Shown: positions 41,106-49,367 of the stretch, one piece after another
Layout of the letters: each line of letters opens with the position of its first letter
Position numbering within the stretch: the first letter of the stretch is position 1
From: Desulfobacteraceae bacterium
Lineage (GTDB): Bacteria > Desulfobacterota > Desulfobacteria > Desulfobacterales > UBA5852
Assembly (NCBI GenBank): GCA_014237395.1
Contig: JABZFP010000036.1
Coordinates: 19,223-83,222, forward strand
Reading direction: 5' to 3'
DNA length: 64,000 bases
Program-made: the position numbers and the translations under genes
Notes under the pieces: model-generated
Database searches by the model: none
What the model was told of the DNA's origin: nothing
Seen by the model: only the letters and a program-made list of their open reading frames with translations

Positions 41106-42815
41106 CTAAATCATGACGGCCGAGGCCGCCTCTTCCATGGTGGTGATCCCATGGACCACCTTATCGAAGGCGTCTTCCTTCAGAAGCCTTAAATGACCAG
41201 CCTCGTGCGCTGCGCGGGTGATGTCGTGCGAGGCCTTTCTTTTGACGATCATATCCCGGATGACATCATCGATCAGCAGGATCTCATAAATGCCGATACG
41301 CCCCCGATAGCCCGTGTCCTGGCAATGAAAACAGCCTCTCCCGCGCAGGAAGCGGGCATCCTCGGGGCGGTCCAGATCCCAGAAGGAAAGGGCTTCGGCC
41401 GAAGGTCGGTAGGGTTCGCTGCAATTGGGGCAGACCTTGCGCACCAACCGTTGGGCAAAGGACACCAGCATCACCGACGCCACCAGGAAGGGTTCGATGC
41501 CCATGTCCATAAGGCGTGTAATCGCACCGGCAGCGTCATTGGTGTGCACCGTGCTGAGCACCCGATGGCCGGTCAAGGCGGCCTGAACGGCAATGCCGGC
41601 CGTTTCCCGGTCGCGAATCTCCCCCACCATGATGACATCCGGGTCCTGGCGTAAAATGGATCGCAAGCCGCTGGCAAAGGTCATTCCGGCCTTGCGGTTC
41701 AGCTGGATCTGGCGGATTTTTTCGATGCGGTATTCCACCGGATCTTCCACGGTCAGAATGTTGATGTCCGACTGGTTGATTTTTTTCAGGATGGAATAGA
41801 GACTGGTGCTTTTGCCGCTGCCGGTGGGGCCCGTGCTCAGAATCATACCGTAGGGTTTGTAGATGACAGCTTCAATTTTGCGGCGATCCTCGGCCGCCAT
41901 GCCCAAGGTTTCCAGGGTATGGATGCCGGCGCTGGTGTCCAGCAGACGCAACACCAGATTTTCGCCGTAGATGGTCGGAATCGTGGAGGCCCGGATATTG
42001 ATTTCCTTGTTGTTCAATTTAACGGTGAAACGGCCATCCTGGGGAACCCGGGAGGTGGCGATATCCATATTGGCCAGGATTTTCAGGCGCGAGATGATGT
42101 GCAGCAGCATGGATTTGGGCGGTGCCGGAACATTGTGAAGCTTGCCGTCCACGCGGAAACGGACCTGGACGAAGTCCTTTTCCGGGCTGATATGGACATC
42201 GCTGGCGCCTTCGCGCACGGCCTGGGATAAAATCGAGTTGACCAGACGGACGACGGGGGCCTCTTCGGCCATGTCCTGCAGGGAACTGACTTCCACGTCT
42301 TCCATGGACACGGCCGTTTCGGCGGAGGACTCCGTGTCGTATTGCATTTCCTCCATGTCTTCCAAGACATCGCCGATGCCGGTGTAAGTGCCATAGAGGC
42401 TGCTCATGATTTGGTTGAGTTCCTGCTCGGTGCAGATAATGGCTTCCGCTTCCATGCCCGTGGAGGCTTCGATGGCATCAAGTGCTTCGATATCGAGCGG
42501 ATCGGTCATGGCCACGGTGAGCAGGTGGTGATCGCGTTGGATGGGCACCATTTGGTGTTTCTGGGCCGTTTCGGCCGACAGGGTGCCTGCCAGGGTAACG
42601 TCAATTGGAAAACGAATGGCGTCATATTTGGCAATGCGAAGCTGACGGGATATCAAATCGACGATCTGGGACTCGCTGACGACACCCTCCCGAATGAGAT
42701 ACTGGCCCAACCGCAGTCGACTTTTTTTCTGGTTGAGGACGGCCTGGTTCAACTGGAATTCCGTCATCAATCCCGATTCCATGAGCATGCGGCCTAATTT
42801 TTTCTTTTCACGCAC
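41106..42815 (-). CDS. mshE: Pilus extension ATPase MshE with c-di-GMP-type MshEN domain
   Basis: A 569-residue GspE/PilB-family ATPase. The N-terminal MshEN domain has two motifs of the RLGxxL-x4-G-x6-L-x6-Q kind: KLGRMLMESGLMTEFQLNQ... at residues 6-29 and RLGQYLIREGVVSESQI... at 35-58. This motif pair binds cyclic di-GMP in Vibrio MshE; here the first arginine is lysine. The ATPase core has Walker A STGPTGSGKSTSLY (near 331), Walker B DPDVIMVGEIRDRETA, and the tetracysteine zinc site CPNC...CFHC. It powers pilus extension with MshG. It lies between mshM and mshG, eight to sixteen bases from each. Confidence 0.95.
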   Translation of the reverse strand: MREKKKLGRMLMESGLMTEFQLNQAVLNQKKSRLRLGQYLIREGVVSESQIVDLISRQLRIAKYDAIRFPIDVTLAGTLSAETAQKHQMVPIQRDHHLLTVAMTDPLDIEALDAIEASTGMEAEAIICTEQELNQIMSSLYGTYTGIGDVLEDMEEMQYDTESSAETAVSMEDVEVSSLQDMAEEAPVVRLVNSILSQAVREGASDVHISPEKDFVQVRFRVDGKLHNVPAPPKSMLLHIISRLKILANMDIATSRVPQDGRFTVKLNNKEINIRASTIPTIYGENLVLRLLDTSAGIHTLETLGMAAEDRRKIEAVIYKPYGMILSTGPTGSGKSTSLYSILKKINQSDINILTVEDPVEYRIEKIRQIQLNRKAGMTFASGLRSILRQDPDVIMVGEIRDRETAGIAVQAALTGHRVLSTVHTNDAAGAITRLMDMGIEPFLVASVMLVSFAQRLVRKVCPNCSEPYRPSAEALSFWDLDRPEDARFLRGRGCFHCQDTGYRGRIGIYEILLIDDVIRDMIVKRKASHDITRAAHEAGHLRLLKEDAFDKVVHGITTMEEAASAVMI

Positions 42816-42831
42816 GGCGTTATATTTTCCG

Positions 42832-44502
42832 TCAAGAAGGGGTTGCGGTTATGACCGACATGGGCCGAAACGGGTCGCAGAAAAAGACCGTATCATCCCG
42901 CCAAAGGGATCGCACGGCGGCTTCCGGTTCCGAAGCCAACACGCTGCGGGTTATGGTGTTTTCGGCAACCTGGCGGTCATAGAAGCAATCCGCCAGCACG
43001 ATCGAAAAGACCAACCCGTTTTCCGGGTTCCAGTAGGGAACAAGCCGGGCCGCAACGTGGTTTTTCCTAAGTCGGTTCAGCGTCTGGACGGCATCGTCCA
43101 GACGCTGAACCGATGTCACTTCGACCCACCATACCGTGACCGGCAGGGGACGCACCGCCGCCGGCAGGGCCGGGAAGTGAACGATATCGCCCACGTTCAC
43201 GGTATCGGGATCCGTTATGTGGGGGTTGGCTTGCACAATCGCGTCGAGGTAGGTGGGCGCAAATTGGCCGTAAATCATCTGGATGAGTTGACCGATTGTT
43301 TCCCCGGGCTGAATGGTAATTCGTCCCAGGCGGGCCGGCATGGTGACCGGGGTTATTTCAACAGAAACGCTCGCTTTGGCGAAAGCGGGGCTTTCGGCAG
43401 CGAAGGCGTTAGCAGCACCATTGGCAGGTGTACTATAGGATACAGGGGGCCGGGCTGCGGGGAGGATATCCGGGCCGGATCGCTTTGCACCGGGGGTGCC
43501 GGTTCGGGGTGTTGCCGGCGGGGTGTTCACGGACCATGCGTCCGGAGCGGTGTGGACGATAGCAGAGTCCTTTGTGAAGAAACCGAACGGCCATCGGTTT
43601 ATCGTTTCCAGGTTGGACATGGCTGTCAGGATCACTGCCGCAATGGCGGCGACCGCCCATCGCCAGGGACGGGTGGGATGGATCATGGCCGTTCTTTTGG
43701 CGCTGGCACGCACCAGCCGCCAGCCGGCACGACTGCGGTTTTGGATGATCAGTGTCAGAAGAATGCGGTGGCACAGGTGGATGATGCGCCGGGGATAGCC
43801 GTGGGTTATCATAAAGACTGCGGCCATGGCGGGCCAGGAGAAAAGACGTCCGGCCGAACCGCCTCCGGAAATCTGGATGCGAAAGTGGATCAGGGCCATC
43901 GTTTCCCTGAATCCCAGAGGATGCATATCGAGACGCAGGTTGATGCGGTCGGCAAAATTCGGGGTGTCGGCAATAATCTGATCGAATTCTTTTTGGGCGA
44001 AAATAACGATCTGGAGTAATTTATGGGTATTCGTTTCGTAATTGAGGAATTCCCGCAGGATTTCCAGACACGAGGGCGCCATTTTCTGCCCTTCATCTAT
44101 AATCAGCGCCGTGGTATGATTTTCGGCCACGCCTTTCTCAAAAAGAAACTGTTTGATCGCTTCTTTTTTGCGGTCCGCCGTCCAGTCTTGCGGTGGTGCC
44201 TGCCCCGTCAGCTGTTCAACGACAGCGGAAAGAAAGGCGCTGTCCGAACGCATTCCCGGATCAAGCATCAGGCAGGTTGAAATCGTGTCATCGCTGTCCA
44301 GCCGACGAATGATTTCTCGGCAGAGCGTGGTCTTCCCGGTGCCGACATGGCCGATGACGACATTGAGGCCGCGGCGCAGCCGAATGGCCAGTTCCAGCTG
44401 CTGCAGACATGCCGTATGCTGGGCGGACTGGTAGAAGAACGCGGGGTCCGGGGAGTTGGAAAACGGCTCCCGTTCTAGATCCAATATGCTGAAATAATCC
44501 AT
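42832..44502 (-). CDS. mshM: MshM/GspA-like AAA ATPase with membrane segment, LysM and SPOR-like regions
   Basis: A 556-residue protein. Residues 1-265 are an ExeA/GspA/MshM-type AAA ATPase with Walker A GHVGTGKTT (51-59) and TTALIIDEGQKM as Walker B. A membrane segment follows near 275-292 (WAVAAIAAVILTAM). A linker rich in Pro and Ala leads to a LysM domain at about 390-444 (ITIQPGETIGQLIQMIYG, TVNVGDIVHFP) and a final SPOR-like region from about 450. MshM of vibrios ends after the ATPase. The periplasmic peptidoglycan-binding parts resemble GspA/GspB function on one chain and may help place the secretin. The start shares one base with the mshL stop. Confidence 0.87.
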   Translation of the reverse strand: MDYFSILDLEREPFSNSPDPAFFYQSAQHTACLQQLELAIRLRRGLNVVIGHVGTGKTTLCREIIRRLDSDDTISTCLMLDPGMRSDSAFLSAVVEQLTGQAPPQDWTADRKKEAIKQFLFEKGVAENHTTALIIDEGQKMAPSCLEILREFLNYETNTHKLLQIVIFAQKEFDQIIADTPNFADRINLRLDMHPLGFRETMALIHFRIQISGGGSAGRLFSWPAMAAVFMITHGYPRRIIHLCHRILLTLIIQNRSRAGWRLVRASAKRTAMIHPTRPWRWAVAAIAAVILTAMSNLETINRWPFGFFTKDSAIVHTAPDAWSVNTPPATPRTGTPGAKRSGPDILPAARPPVSYSTPANGAANAFAAESPAFAKASVSVEITPVTMPARLGRITIQPGETIGQLIQMIYGQFAPTYLDAIVQANPHITDPDTVNVGDIVHFPALPAAVRPLPVTVWWVEVTSVQRLDDAVQTLNRLRKNHVAARLVPYWNPENGLVFSIVLADCFYDRQVAENTITRSVLASEPEAAVRSLWRDDTVFFCDPFRPMSVITATPS

Positions 44503-46193
44503 CAGGGGGTTTCTTCAACACGTGGCGCACCGAGTGCGGGCGACGCTGCATCGGTTGCCGGTTCACGTTTGTCCACTTCAGGCGAAGGAACGATGTTGTT
44601 CCTGTCCTTCTTTTTCTGAAGGGCCGAAAGGGCCTGGGTGCGTTCCTTTAACACATGCGGTGTTACGAAAATCAGCAGCTCTTCCATCCCATTGCTGTTA
44701 TTGGTTCCTTTGAACAGTTTTCCCAGCCCGGGAACATCCTTGAGATACGGTACGCCGTATTCATCTTCACCCGTCAATTCTTTGCTGAGCCCACCGATCA
44801 CCGTGGTCTGCCCATTGAACAGAATCACCCCGGTTTGGGCCCGCTTGGTAAGAATCACGGGGTTGTTGCCGACGGCATTGGCGAAATCCACGTCATCCTT
44901 GGTGACGAAGATATCCATCTTGATGGTGTCGTTGTCGATGACATGGGGCGTTACCTCCAGTCGCAGGACCGCCTTCTTGTATTCGATCTTGACTTCGTCA
45001 TCTTCCACGGACTGGTAGGGAACATCCCGTCCGCTTTCGATAAAGGCCTGCTGGTTGTCCAGCGTGGTGATGTTGGGGCTGGAGAGGATATGGAGTTGCC
45101 CCTCCTCTTCCAGCGCCTGCAGCTGGACGCTGAGAATATTGCCGGAGCCGCTCTCCAGAATAAATCCGAGATCCAGGCCCAGAAGATTGCCGGCCACATC
45201 GGTGGCCGTCAGACCGGCAGGGAAATTGCCCATCGTCCCGGATGAGGGGTTGACGGATTCACCACTGCCCGGTGTGACGCCGCTGCCGGCGGGGTTGGCG
45301 ATATCCCCGGCCGTGTTGTAATACTTGTAGCCATTGATAGAGGTGCCGTAGAGCCCCCCCCACTGGACGCCCAGATTGCGGGCGGCATCTTTTGTGGCTT
45401 CCACGATATGGGCTTCGATGAGCACTTGGGAGGTGGGCCGGTCCAGGGTTTCGATCAGGGGCAGCATGCGCTCCAGGTCCGACCGGACGGCCTGGATGAT
45501 CAGAGAGTTGGTGTGGCGATCCACCAATACGGAACCCAGAAGGGTTTTTTCATCCAGGCGTGTCAGAAATTGTTCAAGGTTTTCGCGCAGCCCTTCCGCA
45601 TCCGCGTATTCGATTTCAACGATCTGGGTCATGAGAGGCTCTGCCAGGCGCAGCTCGCGTTCCTTGGCCTTGATACGCTGGCTCGTTTCCAACTGCTCAA
45701 GTTCCCGGTTTTTATCCTCGATGGTGATGACCCGGATAATGTCGCCTTCCCAAAGATAGGTCAGGCCGTGGGTGCGCAAAATGCCCAGGAAGGCCTGGTC
45801 CCAGGGAACACCTTTCAGGCTGACATCGATGCGTCCCCGCACCTGGTCATTGATCATGATATTCTGATCGACAGCCCGGGCCAGGGCGCGCAGCACGGCG
45901 GGCACTTCGGCCCCGTGCATCGTCAGTGAAATTTTCTGCTTGGCAAGCCGCGAGGCGCTTGCGTCAGGGCCTCCCGGCATCATGGGCGATTCCGGCAGGG
46001 ATGGCGGTAGGGCCAGTGTGCGTTTAACCGGCGAAGGTGAATTTCCCTTCGAGGTTTCGGCTTTGGTTTCCCACTCGGCAAAAAATTTATCTTCAGGTAA
46101 TCTGATTTCTTTTTCGGCGCAGCCGAGCATGATCATCAGGATTGCCAGGAAAGAGACGATGCCGATCGATTTGATTTTGGGATTGCCTTGCAT
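44502..46193 (-). CDS. mshL: Secretin MshL, outer-membrane pilus channel lipoprotein
   Basis: A 563-residue secretin. The signal peptide ends in a lipobox (LMIMLGC, Cys25). An STN/N0-like region (VRGRIDVSLKGVPWDQAFLG), an N1 domain (IVEIEYADAEGLRENLEQFL), then the secretin core: RPTSQVLIEAHIVEATKDA, ILSSPNITTLDNQQAFIESG, and the C-terminal VILFNGQTTVIGGLSKELTG with VPYLKDVPGLGKLFKG. This is the MshL/PilQ-class pattern. It forms the outer-membrane gate for the pilus. It begins 25 bases after the MshK-like gene, and its stop overlaps the mshM start. The lipobox suggests self-piloting without a separate pilotin. Confidence 0.93.
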   Translation of the reverse strand: MQGNPKIKSIGIVSFLAILMIMLGCAEKEIRLPEDKFFAEWETKAETSKGNSPSPVKRTLALPPSLPESPMMPGGPDASASRLAKQKISLTMHGAEVPAVLRALARAVDQNIMINDQVRGRIDVSLKGVPWDQAFLGILRTHGLTYLWEGDIIRVITIEDKNRELEQLETSQRIKAKERELRLAEPLMTQIVEIEYADAEGLRENLEQFLTRLDEKTLLGSVLVDRHTNSLIIQAVRSDLERMLPLIETLDRPTSQVLIEAHIVEATKDAARNLGVQWGGLYGTSINGYKYYNTAGDIANPAGSGVTPGSGESVNPSSGTMGNFPAGLTATDVAGNLLGLDLGFILESGSGNILSVQLQALEEEGQLHILSSPNITTLDNQQAFIESGRDVPYQSVEDDEVKIEYKKAVLRLEVTPHVIDNDTIKMDIFVTKDDVDFANAVGNNPVILTKRAQTGVILFNGQTTVIGGLSKELTGEDEYGVPYLKDVPGLGKLFKGTNNSNGMEELLIFVTPHVLKERTQALSALQKKKDRNNIVPSPEVDKREPATDAASPALGAPRVEETP

Positions 46194-46218
46194 AGCATTT
46201 ACTCTCTGTCAATCAGGG

Positions 46219-46728
46219 TTACGGCGTTTGTGCGCCCCCGTCGTCTGCGAGCGGAACGCTGAATACCTTATCTGGCGTGGCGCCCAGCACCACGCGCTGG
46301 GGATCGATATGGCGGATGACGAGTTGGCTTTTATCCAGCAGTTCGCCTACGATGTATTCGATCCCGTTGATGATGGCCACGCGGCGCTGCGGTGTTTCAA
46401 TGTACCCGGAGTAGACCAGGGACATATTGGACGGCAGCATGTCGGCCGATATCAAGGCTTCGGTGGTTTGTGCCATCATTTCGTCACCGGACAGAAAAAT
46501 ATTCGGCCAAGGCGTTCGCGCCATGGAAAGAACATATTGATTCTGCTCAAGCACCGAATTGTTGCCGAATTGGGCGGCCAGATTCGTCAGCATTTGCGTG
46601 ATCGAATTCGGCTTGTCCGAGGCCGCTGACGGTCCTTGCTCTTTCGGCCCGTCACTGAACAACATCAGCGATCCCAGGCATACGGCGATGAGCATAAGTC
46701 CAACTAATATTTTTTCACGTGTGGACAA
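46219..46728 (-). CDS. MshK/PilP-like pilus assembly protein
   Basis: About 169 residues with an N-terminal anchor (ILVGLMLIAVCLGSLMLFS) and a short periplasmic region ending in TPQRRVAIINGIEYIVGELL and IRHIDPQRVVLGATPDKVFS, the MshK/PilP/GspC-type secretin-contact fold. The chosen start is a TTG at 46728 with AGGGAGG just upstream; a TTG at 46758 is in frame but has no such site. Position between the PilO-like gene and the secretin is that of mshK. It should couple the inner-membrane platform to MshL. Confidence 0.75.
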   Translation of the reverse strand: MSTREKILVGLMLIAVCLGSLMLFSDGPKEQGPSAASDKPNSITQMLTNLAAQFGNNSVLEQNQYVLSMARTPWPNIFLSGDEMMAQTTEALISADMLPSNMSLVYSGYIETPQRRVAIINGIEYIVGELLDKSQLVIRHIDPQRVVLGATPDKVFSVPLADDGGAQTP

Positions 46729-46782
46729 TGCATCCTCCCTGATGGCCGTATACGGCAACTCCTGCGGGGAGAACCGGTAATG

Positions 46783-47349
46783 TTATGATTGGCGTGCCAG
46801 CCATATGTCCAATTCCATCAAAAGGCCCTGAACGCCGGACTCCCTGCGGATGACGATACGTTCAACATGGGTCAGGTAGGGCAGTTCCCCCAGCTTCAGC
46901 ATAAAGGCCCTCAGATTGCTGAAGGTTCCCATCATTTCAAGCGATAGCTTGAGTTCGCCCGTTTCATTGATCATTGAATTGAGGTCCGAGCCGATGCGCC
47001 GGGCCCGCAACTGGTTCTGATCGGCCAACTGGCGGAAAAGCGGTTCGATGCCCGCAACCTGTTCCGGGCTGAGGAGGTCGCGGGCCGGGAAGGGGAGATC
47101 GCCGCCCGTCGGCGCGGGTTGAATCTCTCCCATCAGTTGGGTAAACCGGTTGTAAATCGGCGCCAGAAGCCGTTGTTCGTCGATTTGTTTTTTCAAGGCG
47201 TCGATCTGGTGCTCCATCTGATCGGCTGCTTGCTGATGGGGGAGGATGCTGAGCAAGTAGAACCCCATGATGCCCCCTAAACATACGACCATGAAAAAGA
47301 GACGACGTTCCGGAAAGAGGGCCAGAACCGATTTCCGACGCAAGCGCAT
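46783..47349 (-). CDS. PilO/MshJ-like pilus assembly protein
   Basis: A 188-residue bitopic protein with one membrane segment at about residues 17-36 (LFFMVVCLGGIMGFYLLSIL), a coiled coil (DQMEHQIDALKKQIDEQRLL) and a ferredoxin-like C-terminal domain typical of PilO/GspM (SLEMMGTFSNLRAFMLKLGE). It lies two bases after the PilM/PilN fusion gene and would pair with its PilN-like part in the inner-membrane alignment subcomplex. Confidence 0.82.
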   Translation of the reverse strand: MRLRRKSVLALFPERRLFFMVVCLGGIMGFYLLSILPHQQAADQMEHQIDALKKQIDEQRLLAPIYNRFTQLMGEIQPAPTGGDLPFPARDLLSPEQVAGIEPLFRQLADQNQLRARRIGSDLNSMINETGELKLSLEMMGTFSNLRAFMLKLGELPYLTHVERIVIRRESGVQGLLMELDIWLARQS

Positions 47350-47351
47350 GA

Positions 47352-49271
47352 TCAGATGATCTCCAGTTCAGCTGTGAATCGCAGCACTTCCCGATTACCC
47401 AGCATTTCAAATGACTTATCAACAATTCTGGGCATGGTAAAAAATGGGCATTCCTTCAGCTGGACCATATAGGTGGCCAGCGCCGGTTCGAGGTTGCGCC
47501 TTTCGCCCTGGATGATGCCACCGATGGCGAGAACCTGGCGTGGTTGTTCTTTGGCGGTATCGGTCGATCGGGGCAGTTGGATGGTCACCTGCATCATGCG
47601 TATGTCTGCTGGTGTCATGCGCGAAAGTTCAGCCATAAGGGCCACACCTTTATACTTGTCGCTATGCTGGGCCAGGCGGTTGGCGGCCTCTTTGGTCTTA
47701 GCGGCTAATACCAATACCGTTTCGGGCTTGAGCAGCGGCGTAAATTGCCCCAGTTCCTGTTGAAGGGCGAGCATTTGTTTGTGTCGGGCGATGAGGTGTT
47801 GTTTTTGCCAGCCGTTGTAACCCAGGAATCCAACCATCGTCAGCAGAAAGACGCCGAAAACAAAACAGTTGAAGATTTGTCGTTTTTCCCGTTTGGAGCG
47901 GTCCTGGTGGGTGTGTAAAAAATTGGGCGTCCGACTGTTACCGCTGGATGCCAGTCCTACGGCCGGGATATACGTCAGTTGTTCTTGGGTCGAATCCGGT
48001 CGGTCCGCCGGGGATTCATTGTCGAAGGGGTTGAGTTCGAGTAGTGGGATACCAAGCTGTTCGGCAATGTAGTTGCGGACGCGGTCGCTCTCACAGATCA
48101 TGCCCGAAACACAAAGGCGATCGATCTCGTGATGCTCGAAATTGATGGCGTAATGGCCGATCGTCCGTTCCACTTGGCGCACCAGCCTATCCAGGGCCGG
48201 CCTTATCATATCGAATACGTCTTCGGGGTCGAATTCGGCGCTCGGCAGGCCGTCCCCCTTTTTTCCGGCGACGGTAAGAATGCCGGGCGCCAGGCAGGCC
48301 AGTGTGGCTGTCGGCAAAGCATCAGAGGGTTCGTGAGCGGATTCCGGCCGGGATGGGGGCGGGCTGAAATCCATTTCCAGCGCGGCCGGCGGCATTTTTT
48401 CAGCGGCCATGCGCGGATCTGCCTTGATTTCTTCGAGCATGCTGCTCATGCCGGCGCGGATACCCCTTGAGAGCATCAGGTTACCGTTCTTGAAAATATC
48501 AATGCGCGACCAGTTGCGACCGATGTACAACGCGCAAAGGTTTCCCTGACAGAGGATTTTCCAGCGGGTGCGCATCAAATTCTGCAGCAGAAACGGATAG
48601 GTGCTGACGCCGTCAAGGGTGTATCCGGCCCGGGTAAAGGCGGCCGTGATGGCGTCGATGTCAGTCCGCGGAATCGTATAGGCGAGCACTTCGATTTGGG
48701 GTGTTTCGGTTTCCGTGATTTCGCCAAGCACTTCGAAATCGAACAGGCGGTCCTTTTCGTTGAAAGGGGTTTTACGCTTATAAGCCCATGTAACGGCATT
48801 GGGGATCTGCCGCCGGGCGACTTTGGGAATGTGGAGCAACCGGGTGTCGAGCCTTGCTGATGAAACCGTAGCCCAAATGCTGACGTTATCCGCTGCGCCG
48901 ATGAAACGGGTCAGGGTATTCCGAAGAAACTGGGGAAACAGCAGATGCTGTGGATCCAGGCCGGTCTCGAACGGTACATGGCGGTGGTCGATAATTTGAT
49001 AGTGGTTGCCGCTTGACTGGACGGTTTTGACCAACCGTACATCCGTATAACCGATATCGACCCCGATGAAAGTGGGTTTGTTGAATTTCAGGGTGTCGCG
49101 CAGGCGATCCCGCCAGTCAGGTGAAGGCACCACCGGACTTTCCGGGAGGGGGGGAGGATCGTTGGAGGGTCTATTTCCTCGGATTTGCTCCAAAAGTTTC
49201 TCGGTGGAAGAGATCTCGTCCTTATTCACCGGAGCGCATCTCCATTTCATGTAGATGGCGTTGGAAGCCAT
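47352..49271 (-). CDS. Fused PilM-PilN protein (MshI-like), first gene of the pilus locus
   Basis: A 639-residue protein combining two alignment-subcomplex parts. After a polar extension of about 65 residues comes an actin-like PilM domain (FIGVDIGYTDVRLVKTV at 69-85, then IDRLCVSGMI near 405). A membrane segment at about 464-485 (FNCFVFGVFLLTMVGFLGYN) and a PilN-like periplasmic domain follow. PilM and PilN are separate in most type IV pili; vibrio MshI is PilM-like. The start may be the ATG at 49271 or a GTG at 49229 preceded by GGAG. It is preceded by a near-consensus promoter. An insert rich in Pro and Glu lies near residues 300-345. Confidence 0.83.
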   Translation of the reverse strand: MASNAIYMKWRCAPVNKDEISSTEKLLEQIRGNRPSNDPPPLPESPVVPSPDWRDRLRDTLKFNKPTFIGVDIGYTDVRLVKTVQSSGNHYQIIDHRHVPFETGLDPQHLLFPQFLRNTLTRFIGAADNVSIWATVSSARLDTRLLHIPKVARRQIPNAVTWAYKRKTPFNEKDRLFDFEVLGEITETETPQIEVLAYTIPRTDIDAITAAFTRAGYTLDGVSTYPFLLQNLMRTRWKILCQGNLCALYIGRNWSRIDIFKNGNLMLSRGIRAGMSSMLEEIKADPRMAAEKMPPAALEMDFSPPPSRPESAHEPSDALPTATLACLAPGILTVAGKKGDGLPSAEFDPEDVFDMIRPALDRLVRQVERTIGHYAINFEHHEIDRLCVSGMICESDRVRNYIAEQLGIPLLELNPFDNESPADRPDSTQEQLTYIPAVGLASSGNSRTPNFLHTHQDRSKREKRQIFNCFVFGVFLLTMVGFLGYNGWQKQHLIARHKQMLALQQELGQFTPLLKPETVLVLAAKTKEAANRLAQHSDKYKGVALMAELSRMTPADIRMMQVTIQLPRSTDTAKEQPRQVLAIGGIIQGERRNLEPALATYMVQLKECPFFTMPRIVDKSFEMLGNREVLRFTAELEII

Positions 49272-49298
49272 GATGCCGTATGGTGACCGTGTGCCCCG

Positions 49299-49326
49299 AT
49301 TATATGCGAAAGCTCTATATTGTAAA
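49299..49326 (-). promoter_or_regulatory. Near-consensus sigma-70 promoter of the pilus locus
   Basis: On the minus strand TTTACA (49326-49321) and a perfect TATAAT (49304-49299) are 16 bases apart. Transcription would start near 49292, about 20 bases before the ATG of the PilM/PilN gene. It is the strongest promoter-like sequence I see in the window. Confidence 0.7.
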
Positions 49327-49367
49327 GGAAAAAAAGTGGTTACGGTTGCATCAAATTTTGATTGTCA

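Noticed and set aside
42694..44019. 441-residue plus-strand frame across mshM and mshE
   Set aside because: It crosses two recognised minus-strand genes, with no domain and arginine-rich composition.
32560..49271. Type II secretion system instead of a pilus
   Set aside because: There are no GspK/GspL-type genes, the pilins have MshA-like short bodies, a PilT-like ATPase is present, and MshE has the MshEN motif; the order follows MSHA.
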